Positions 1 to 5,096 of a stretch of 5,096 nucleotides of DNA are shown here, one piece after another. The DNA is taken from contig JBAZMT010000059.1 in the NCBI GenBank assembly GCA_041649615.1, positions 1 to 5,096 on the forward strand, written 5' to 3'. Within the stretch, counting starts at the first letter, position 1, and each line of letters opens with the position of its first letter. The notes beneath the pieces are model-generated. The model saw only the letters and a list, made by a program, of their open reading frames with translations. It was not told the origin of the DNA and ran no database searches. Position numbers and translations under genes: made by a program. This DNA comes from JALOAR01 sp041649615. Its GTDB lineage: Bacteria; Patescibacteriota; Minisyncoccia; UBA6257; Colwellbacteraceae.

Positions 1-1969
1 GACGCTGCATCTCGGCTTGGTGGGCTTCCTGCTCCATCTGCATCTGAGCGGCAAGCTGATCTTCCTGACTGATTTGCGGCTCGTTAAGCTGCGGAGGCAT
101 GAACGCCTGCATCCGAAGCCCGTTGGCGTCCATCTGCATCGCGTCGCACAGCTTGTCATTCAGGGCGTTTGCCGGGCCGCTGTCGCCTGTCGTCTGTGCG
201 TAGAGCGTGAATTGCTGCGACATGCCGGGGTAAAGCTCGGTGAGGTTGGAAAGCTCAAGCTGCTTGTTACGCCGTTTCGCGGAGCCGGCCACAACCTTGC
301 ATCGCATTTCTCTGGCGACCAGTTCGGGCGGCTGGGATAGGATCAGTTCATCCCAGAGCTTTGCGCCGATGGAGCCAAGGAGCGGCTGAACATCGCGCGA
401 CGAGATTCCCTCCCAGTGAGCGCAGAGCTTTTCCATTTGGCTTGCATCGGTGAGGAAGTCTTCGACCTTGCCGGCCATGTACTCGGGCCTGATTGACGCT
501 TTCTCTGCCTTGATCTGGCTTTCAGTCGCGGTTCTCGCCTGGGTGCTCGACATGGAGTACCAGAGTTCCGTCAAGCCGGTTCGCTTGTCGAACAGTTCCA
601 TGACCTGGGCAGCAATCGCCCAGATGTCCTTGGAGATGTCAGGCACGACGAGAAATGAAATGACTTGGTCGATGGCCTTGTGAACATCATCAAGCTCAAA
701 GACAACGGAGTCGTCGAGCGACTTGAGCGCCTTTTCAACCTCCTTTTTGGCCGATCCGAGGACTGCCATCATCAGGCGCGAGGCGTCCCATGTGCGCTTG
801 CAAATGCGACTGAGCAAAAAGTTCAGGAACGTCAATTCGCCAAGCCCAGGTGACATGGGGGCAATTGGGTATGCCCTTCGCGGATGCCGGTAAAACTCCA
901 GCAAAGCGACCGGCCAGCGCCGATCCATCCAGTAGGGAACGGGCCAGCTTAGGCGGCGGCGCACTTCTTCGGGAGACGCTGACCTGGCAACTTCCAATGG
1001 CAGGTTGAGCGGCCATTCAACATTCTTGGCCACGCAGATGTAGGCGAAGTCGCCGACGTATTTGTCCAAAGCGTCCTTCAGCGGGGTGTCGAGTCCGGCA
1101 AGCCTGCCGCCTGCGCCTCCAACGCTGAACAATTCCCACCACTCGAACAGGTCAAAGGTGGTTCCAGCTTGACGCTCCATTTCGCCCAGGTCGTAGGCTT
1201 CTCGCTCGGCCTGCGATTCGGAGGACTCCAACTTTGTCCTGTTTTTGAGCGTACCCTTGGGCAATCGGAATCGACGCTCAGCTTCCCAGCTAGTCTCGAT
1301 ATGCCGGATGCCAATCCATCGCGTATCCCCGAAGTCGATCTTGCGAGCATCCGGATCTGTAATCAGGTCGCGATAGCTGATGTGGAAGCATCCCGTGAGC
1401 TTGCGCGACGATGCCGGCATGTTGTAGCCGCGCGGAGCGAGTATCCCGCGTCCCGTAACAAGGGCGTCTGTGACAGCCTGCTCGCCGTGTGTCTTTAGTC
1501 CGCCTCCCGGCTGCTCGTCGGGAGTGTAGTTCAGGTAGCGGTCCATCAACTGCGTGCCAACGCGGAGCCGCGCAGTCTCCTGTTCCTGTTGGGCAACGGC
1601 TGCCTGAAATGCCTGCTGGACGTATGGGTCGTTCGGGTCTCCGAAGAGTGTTGGTTCCAACGAAATCGGCGGCGGAAAACTGTTGGTCCGGACTGGATTC
1701 CGGTTGTAGAGCACCGGCCCAAACAGCGCGACCAACTCAAAGGCTTTGTTGATCTGAATCTTGAACTGGCTGGCAGTCTTCGTGCCGAGGAACTTTTCCT
1801 GAAACTCGCTGCTCCAGAACTCGCCAGCCGTTCCGGCAAAGAATGTCGTGCATTGATCCGCCACGTCGAGAAACGCCTTGCGCGCGTGGCATTCCAGGGC
1901 AATCTCGATTTTGCCCAGCCAGGCTTTTGTCAGCCCTCTAAGCGCGTCTGCTGCAAGGTCTCTGTCCAT
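1..1969 (-). CDS. Phage portal protein, P22-like in motif layout, C-terminus cut by the window edge
   Basis: This is the dodecameric ring protein expected at the capsid vertex, which docks the terminase and passes DNA. From the ATG at 1969 the frame stays open for 656 codons to the left edge, so the C-terminus is missing. Residues 68-95 hold a conserved-looking stretch ending in GPVLYNRNPVR. Residues 201-220 read DLITDPDARKIDFGDTRWIG, resembling the Asp-Pro-Asp-Ala segment common in large portal proteins. Residues 379-415 form a probable long helix, residues 476-493 carry QARTATESQIKAEKASIR, typical of the stem/wing helices, and residues 560-580 have AGSAKRRNKQ followed by a Leu/Glu-rich helix. 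The visible end (from about 630) is rich in Gln, Met and Glu, suggesting a coiled coil. The start is the first possible one: an in-frame TAA, the stop of the preceding gene, lies four codons upstream. The ribosome binding site is weak (GGA about nine bases upstream), so coupling to the preceding gene is likely. The family call rests on remembered motifs and on position after the terminase. Confidence 0.85.
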   Translation of the reverse strand, partial: MDRDLAADALRGLTKAWLGKIEIALECHARKAFLDVADQCTTFFAGTAGEFWSSEFQEKFLGTKTASQFKIQINKAFELVALFGPVLYNRNPVRTNSFPPPISLEPTLFGDPNDPYVQQAFQAAVAQQEQETARLRVGTQLMDRYLNYTPDEQPGGGLKTHGEQAVTDALVTGRGILAPRGYNMPASSRKLTGCFHISYRDLITDPDARKIDFGDTRWIGIRHIETSWEAERRFRLPKGTLKNRTKLESSESQAEREAYDLGEMERQAGTTFDLFEWWELFSVGGAGGRLAGLDTPLKDALDKYVGDFAYICVAKNVEWPLNLPLEVARSASPEEVRRRLSWPVPYWMDRRWPVALLEFYRHPRRAYPIAPMSPGLGELTFLNFLLSRICKRTWDASRLMMAVLGSAKKEVEKALKSLDDSVVFELDDVHKAIDQVISFLVVPDISKDIWAIAAQVMELFDKRTGLTELWYSMSSTQARTATESQIKAEKASIRPEYMAGKVEDFLTDASQMEKLCAHWEGISSRDVQPLLGSIGAKLWDELILSQPPELVAREMRCKVVAGSAKRRNKQLELSNLTELYPGMSQQFTLYAQTTGDSGPANALNDKLCDAMQMDANGLRMQAFMPPQLNEPQISQEDQLAAQMQMEQEAHQAEMQR

Positions 1970-1981
1970 GACGGCTATCCG

Positions 1982-2389
1982 TTACTGCCCTTGTTTCTGC
2001 GGCTTTCGTGGCCCATCGACCTTAGCGAGAATCGCATCCATCTCTTCCCGAAGGATTGCCATCCGTCGTTCGATCGCGCGCAAACTCTTGGTGTCCTGAG
2101 TGAAATCCCAACCACCGCGCGTGTGGGCGAATTGCGGGTGAGATTTGAGATACGGATCACTGACATGAGGTACGGATCGCTGGCAAGCCAGTTGAAGCGA
2201 CTGGTCTCTGATGATGGCGAGGTTGAGCTTGCCATCCTGTCCGATCGCCCTGGGGCCGACGACGATTGCGACCTGCGGATCGGCTTCCGTGTCACCGTCA
2301 ATGTAGTAGTAGACGATTTCGCCGAGGCGGGGCGGGTATGGCACTTGCACTCTGCCTGGTGATGTTGCTGTTTGCGTTGTTGTTGACAT
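1982..2389 (-). CDS. Conserved-looking small phage protein between terminase and portal, function unknown
   Basis: A 135-residue soluble protein with no signal peptide or membrane segment. After a Thr/Ser-rich start, residues 20-63 read as a run of beta strands: LGEIVYYYIDG, then QVAIVVGPRA, then KLNLAIIRD. This pattern (Gly-acidic-Ile-Val-Tyr-Tyr, Ala-Ile-Val, Asn-Leu) looks like a small SH3-like barrel and resembles uncharacterised proteins found near structural genes in other tailed phages; that resemblance is from memory, not a search. A Gly-Gly-Trp-Asp-Phe motif at 92-96 precedes a charged helix at about 101-124 with coiled-coil character, and a basic, Gln-rich tail. The ATG at 2389 is 13 bases after the terminase stop. 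It ends in TAA 12 bases before the portal start and lies in the same frame as the portal. Its position suggests a role in head assembly or packaging, but this is only context. Confidence 0.75.
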   Translation of the reverse strand: MSTTTQTATSPGRVQVPYPPRLGEIVYYYIDGDTEADPQVAIVVGPRAIGQDGKLNLAIIRDQSLQLACQRSVPHVSDPYLKSHPQFAHTRGGWDFTQDTKSLRAIERRMAILREEMDAILAKVDGPRKPQKQGQ

Positions 2390-2397
2390 GCAGAAAA

Positions 2398-2401
2398 CCT
2401 T
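2398..2401 (-). promoter_or_regulatory. Ribosome binding site (AAGG) for the small gene after terL
   Basis: AAGG lies eight bases upstream of the ATG at 2389, within the 13-base gap that follows the terL stop codon. It supports that ATG as the start. Strength is moderate. Confidence 0.5.
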
Positions 2402-2402
2402 G

Positions 2403-4148
2403 TCACGGGGCTGTCACTGGCGAAGCGCCCGGACCCATGTAGATCGCATTGGACGCTTGCCTTGGGGGTACGACGTACGGGATGGAAGCCATGAGGCGAT
2501 TTAGCGGGTGTTCGTCTTCGCTGGTTTCCGGAACAGGTGCCATCCATTTCGGGTGTCGGCTGGCGACGTAGCAAATCGCTGAGATGCAGTGATTGAAGCG
2601 TGAAACTTCCTTGTCGGTCACGTCTTCTCGCGTGACCCTCTTCTTGTATCTTGCGAACTCATCAATCGTTTCAGGACAATGCGCTGTGTCGATGCGAAAC
2701 TTAGTCGTTCCGTCGTCGCGCTCATCCATCCATGACCGCAGCAGCATGTTTCTCGCCGTGATGTCATCGCTTCCCGGCATGAAGGTCGATCCGGTGCGCC
2801 TGCTTGAAAGGCCAGCCTCCTTGAACGCAGCCGAGTAATGCTGCCCGATCGTGTAGCCGCCCTGTCCTTGGTAGCTCTGCCGTGCCGCGTGCCCGTCGAT
2901 GAAGAACGCCTCGAAGGTCATATCCCAACAGATCCGCTTAACCTCCTTGGCGATGAACTGCGCGCTCGCACCTTCATTGCAGATTTCGCGCCAGACAAGG
3001 AAGAAGTCGCCAACCTGCGGAGGTGGCACGCTGAGCACGACCAGGGCCGGATGCGTGTGGCCTGGGTCGAGTCCCAGGTAGTTCGTCCACGTTTTGGGAA
3101 TCCTGCCGGCACCGTCCGCAAGGGCAGTTTCAAGGATGTCTGGACCACTCCTGCGGGGGATTCCGTGGATTTCTGCGTTGAAATTGGGATACCAGAGGAC
3201 AGAATCCGTCAAGAAATCGCCCAAATCCCTGGCGCGGACGACTGACGATCCATAGGCTCCCCAAGATTTGATCGTCTGGGCCTTGAGCTTGTCTGAGATA
3301 AACGGGTTCTCGTGGAACTTCAGGATGATCTCGAACGCAATCGGGTCTTCGCTGCGAGCCTCTTCCTTGGCAAGCCGACACATCGTTTGGAGGGCGTCAT
3401 TGTGGCTATGCGGCCACGCAGACCAAATGAACCGCCCGCCCTCCACCCACCTGCCATCAGGCGTCGTCCCCTTGCCGGCGTCAGGAAGTCGGCCAATCCA
3501 TTCTGGAACGTGCTCCGGGTATCGCACATCCTCGTCGATGAAGAGGATGTCAACCGGGTCGCCCATGCCGGGCACTCCGCCCGATGGGAAGAAGTGGATT
3601 CGCGTTCCGTTTTTCAGAACAACCAGGGAGGGAATGCCTTCGCCTTTGTTGATCCAGGCAATATTCTCGACCATTCGCTCTGGGATGAATGGCGGCGACT
3701 CCTGCGTTTCCGACCGGCGCTTGTGGTCGCTGGCGTCCCACGGCCTCCAGGAACGCAGCTTGCCGGTCTTCTCGTCACTAATGACGCGAAACACGCCCTT
3801 TCGGAACATCTTGCGGAAGACGCGGGCGAGGTGGTTTTCGTCGATGCCGATAACCCAGACCAGAAGCGGGCGATCGGCTGGATAATTGAACGGCAGGGGC
3901 TTGCCGTGCGAATCGCGAAGTTGCGTCTTCGTGCAGGCTGAACACACCTCAGCAACGGCGGCTGTCGTTTTGCCGCTTCTGTTGCCTCCCCGAACTACTC
4001 TCTGTTGCGCCTGCGAGCGATGGAAGGGTTCCTGCGACGGCTGTGGTCGATAGAGTTGCAGCGCCTCTTCGTTTCGGCGAGTCTTCTCCGTGATGACTTC
4101 ATTGAGTCGAATCTGATCGTTGCGGGAGAGTCGCTGTCTAACCATCAT
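2403..4148 (-). CDS. terL: Terminase large subunit (DNA packaging ATPase and nuclease)
   Basis: This 581-residue protein is the packaging motor: it cuts concatemeric phage DNA and drives it into the prohead through the portal using ATP. The N-terminal ATPase domain shows an adenine-binding-type stretch (QAQQR, 46-50), Walker A GGNRSGKT at 54-61, Walker B ILFIDED at 201-207 with the likely catalytic Glu206, and a probable coupling motif SAWP at 243-246. The C-terminal RNase H-like nuclease domain begins with LGLDPG (Asp361) and continues with FFIDGH (Asp418). The usual third motif, DHxxDA near a Tyr, is here NHCISA (519-524) with both Asp residues replaced. A Pro-rich tail (about 532-581) follows. 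The start at 4148 gives Met-Met and overlaps the preceding gene by 11 bases; AGGAGG sits six bases upstream, and the second ATG at 4145 is nearly as well placed. The length is normal for the family. The identity is firm; whether the nuclease is active is less so. Confidence 0.96.
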   Translation of the reverse strand: MMVRQRLSRNDQIRLNEVITEKTRRNEEALQLYRPQPSQEPFHRSQAQQRVVRGGNRSGKTTAAVAEVCSACTKTQLRDSHGKPLPFNYPADRPLLVWVIGIDENHLARVFRKMFRKGVFRVISDEKTGKLRSWRPWDASDHKRRSETQESPPFIPERMVENIAWINKGEGIPSLVVLKNGTRIHFFPSGGVPGMGDPVDILFIDEDVRYPEHVPEWIGRLPDAGKGTTPDGRWVEGGRFIWSAWPHSHNDALQTMCRLAKEEARSEDPIAFEIILKFHENPFISDKLKAQTIKSWGAYGSSVVRARDLGDFLTDSVLWYPNFNAEIHGIPRRSGPDILETALADGAGRIPKTWTNYLGLDPGHTHPALVVLSVPPPQVGDFFLVWREICNEGASAQFIAKEVKRICWDMTFEAFFIDGHAARQSYQGQGGYTIGQHYSAAFKEAGLSSRRTGSTFMPGSDDITARNMLLRSWMDERDDGTTKFRIDTAHCPETIDEFARYKKRVTREDVTDKEVSRFNHCISAICYVASRHPKWMAPVPETSEDEHPLNRLMASIPYVVPPRQASNAIYMGPGASPVTAP

Positions 4149-4884
4149 TCAGCGCCTCCTCGGCTTCTTCTTCGGCCGGGATGAACGTGAACACGTCCTC
4201 TGGATCGTCAGGATTCTCCTGGCGGTATTGAGACAGGTCGATTTGTTCTACCGTAGCGCTAACGTCGATGATGTCTTCTTCTTCGGGAATCGGGGCCGCT
4301 GCTGCTGCATCGGCAAGCTGTGGACCGCCACCCATTTTCAAAACGAGGGTTGCGGCTGCTTCTGGATTGATTGCCCGAAGCGCTGGAAGAATATCTGGTC
4401 CGAGGATGCGCAAGACTTCGTGATTGAGTTGGTCGATCGTCAACTGCGCAACGCTAGGCGAAGACTCTCGCAACTTGATTGCTTCTTGGGCGAATTGCGA
4501 CAGCTTCCAGAATTGATCGAGTGCCAGCTTCGATCCTGGCTTGCTGGCGAGCGCTTGCTGGATATGGTGAAACCACACGTCGCAGAGCGCGTCAATCCCG
4601 CCAAACCGATCGATAACGCCAGCGTAAATCTCCATCGGGTGCGGAGCGCTGACGTTGTCGCCTCGCGATTGGGCGACGAACGCGCGAAGATTGGATTGAA
4701 AATCGTCGAGCGCCTTGGAAAAGTCTTGGGCTAGTTTGTCCTGGCGCACGAATTTCTCATGTCTGGAGCGGCAAGAGCGGCAGAGACCTGCACGGAACTG
4801 GCGCACCGGCTTCGGTTGCCCGCATGTTCCGCAGACCTGCATCGGCTCAGGGACTAGCTGATTTTCTTCCGCCACTCTATGCAA
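4138..4884 (-). CDS. Putative terminase small subunit with N-terminal zinc-binding motif and acidic tail
   Basis: A 248-residue protein directly before terL, the usual place of the small terminase subunit that recognises phage DNA. Three parts are visible. Residues 18-38 hold two Cys pairs (C18, C21, C35, C38) spaced CxxC-x13-CxxC, within CGTCGQPKPVRQF and LCRSCRSRHEK, a probable zinc ribbon followed by basic residues. Residues 45-185 are mostly helical, with YAGVIDRFGGIDAL at 87-100 and LTIDQLNHEVLRIL at 148-161. Residues 201-248 are strongly acidic: 18 Asp/Glu against one Arg, after an Ala-rich linker. The TTG at 4884 overlaps the upstream gene by eight bases and has a poor ribosome site; GTG at 4875 and ATG at 4842 are alternatives, and all keep the four cysteines. 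It ends in TAG, overlapping terL by 11 bases. The small-subunit role is inferred from position, size and helical content; it could instead be another DNA-binding phage protein. Confidence 0.6.
   Translation of the reverse strand: MHRVAEENQLVPEPMQVCGTCGQPKPVRQFRAGLCRSCRSRHEKFVRQDKLAQDFSKALDDFQSNLRAFVAQSRGDNVSAPHPMEIYAGVIDRFGGIDALCDVWFHHIQQALASKPGSKLALDQFWKLSQFAQEAIKLRESSPSVAQLTIDQLNHEVLRILGPDILPALRAINPEAAATLVLKMGGGPQLADAAAAAPIPEEEDIIDVSATVEQIDLSQYRQENPDDPEDVFTFIPAEEEAEEALNDG
4155..4160 (-). promoter_or_regulatory. Strong ribosome binding site for terL, inside the upstream gene
   Basis: A perfect AGGAGG lies six bases before the first ATG of terL and nine before the second. It is embedded in the GAG GAG codons of the acidic tail of the upstream protein, so both genes use the same bases. 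It is much better than the signals of the other genes in the window. Confidence 0.85.
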
Positions 4885-5096
4885 CGCTCTTTATCAATTG
4901 CTCAACATCCACGCATACCCGATCGGATTCGATCTTGTTTTCCGCCGCCCTTTTGTAAATCCCAGCAACCTCCTCGTGCCGCATGACGACCGGCTTGCCG
5001 ACGACGATCGGCTTGACGTGCCCGGCCCAACTCGACCAAGCGCAGTGAATCGGGTTGTAGCCCAACTTGAGTTGGCCGACGAGTCCAATGTCGCGA
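4877..5096 (-). CDS. 3' end of an unrecognised gene upstream of the terminase
   Basis: The frame is open from the right edge to a TAG at 4877-4879, giving 72 residues of a protein whose N-terminus lies outside the window. A TTG at 5065 could start a 62-residue version, but it has no ribosome binding site before it, and the codons upstream of it (DIGLVGQLK) read as ordinary protein, so a longer gene cut by the edge is more likely. Visible parts are an aromatic stretch (GYNPIHCAWSSWAGHVKP, about 12-29), a Val-rich strand pattern (IVVGKPVV, 30-37), then a helix with charged residues (about 39-56) and a final DVEQLIKS helix. I do not recognise a family. Its end overlaps the TTG start of the next gene by eight bases, which makes it part of the same transcription unit. 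Confidence 0.6.
   Translation of the reverse strand, partial: RDIGLVGQLKLGYNPIHCAWSSWAGHVKPIVVGKPVVMRHEEVAGIYKRAAENKIESDRVCVDVEQLIKSVA

Noticed and set aside
1589..2362. A 257-codon open frame on the plus strand opposite the portal start and the small gene
   Set aside because: It spans the junction of two better supported minus-strand genes, its protein has no recognisable motif, and long antisense frames are expected in DNA of this base composition.
3268..3941. Two overlapping plus-strand open frames of about 200 codons opposite terL
   Set aside because: They lie entirely antisense to the conserved ATPase region of terL and their translations are Arg/Ser/Pro-rich without domains.
4120..4734. 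A 204-codon plus-strand open frame opposite the small terminase candidate
   Set aside because: It is antisense across a gene whose own translation shows paired cysteines and an acidic tail; the reverse reading has no motif and no ribosome site that I can see.
4991..5015. Repeated CGGCTTG and a 5-base inverted repeat GCCGA/TCGGC
   Set aside because: Both are short and lie within coding sequence, where the repeat encodes similar Lys-Pro-Ile/Val-Val segments; there is no U-run for a terminator and no sign of an operator.
4894..5088. A 64-codon minus-strand open frame overlapping the right-edge gene in another frame
   Set aside because: Its product is a Ser/Arg/Thr-rich low-complexity sequence, typical of an out-of-frame reading, whereas the frame ending at 4877 reads as normal protein.
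1..5096. CRISPR array, tRNA, insertion sequence, attachment site or defence gene
   Set aside because: I saw no repeat-spacer pattern, cloverleaf, terminal inverted repeats, transposase or defence motifs; nearly every base is accounted for by five close-packed phage genes.

Overview
The window is a stretch of a tailed double-stranded DNA phage or prophage genome (Caudoviricetes), from its DNA packaging and head-assembly start. Every gene I can support lies on the minus strand, so the reading order runs from the right end of the window to the left. The host cannot be told from the sequence: the DNA is moderately GC-rich, and there is no tRNA, integrase, attachment site or host gene to place it.

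In transcription order the layout is: (1) the 3' end of an unrecognised gene that enters from the right edge (4877-5096); (2) a 248-residue protein with an N-terminal four-cysteine zinc-binding motif and a very acidic C-terminal tail, the best candidate for the small terminase subunit (4138-4884); (3) the large terminase subunit, with clear ATPase motifs and a C-terminal nuclease domain (2403-4148); (4) a 135-residue protein with a beta-rich, SH3-like-looking N-terminal part and a C-terminal helix, function unknown (1982-2389); (5) a portal protein of at least 656 residues that runs off the left edge (1-1969).

The five genes form one compact transcription unit. Neighbouring genes overlap by 8 and 11 bases or are separated by only 13 and 12 bases, so there is no room for an internal promoter or terminator and translation is probably coupled. 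The inferred roles fit together: the small subunit candidate would recognise phage DNA, the large subunit would cut it and pump it by ATP hydrolysis, and the portal would be the ring in the capsid vertex through which DNA passes. No stretch over 300 bases lacks a gene.

I found no evidence for a wholly new system. The points most worth a second look are the replacement of the usual acidic residues in the third nuclease motif of the large terminase, the zinc-binding head on the putative small terminase, and the uncharacterised small protein between terminase and portal.
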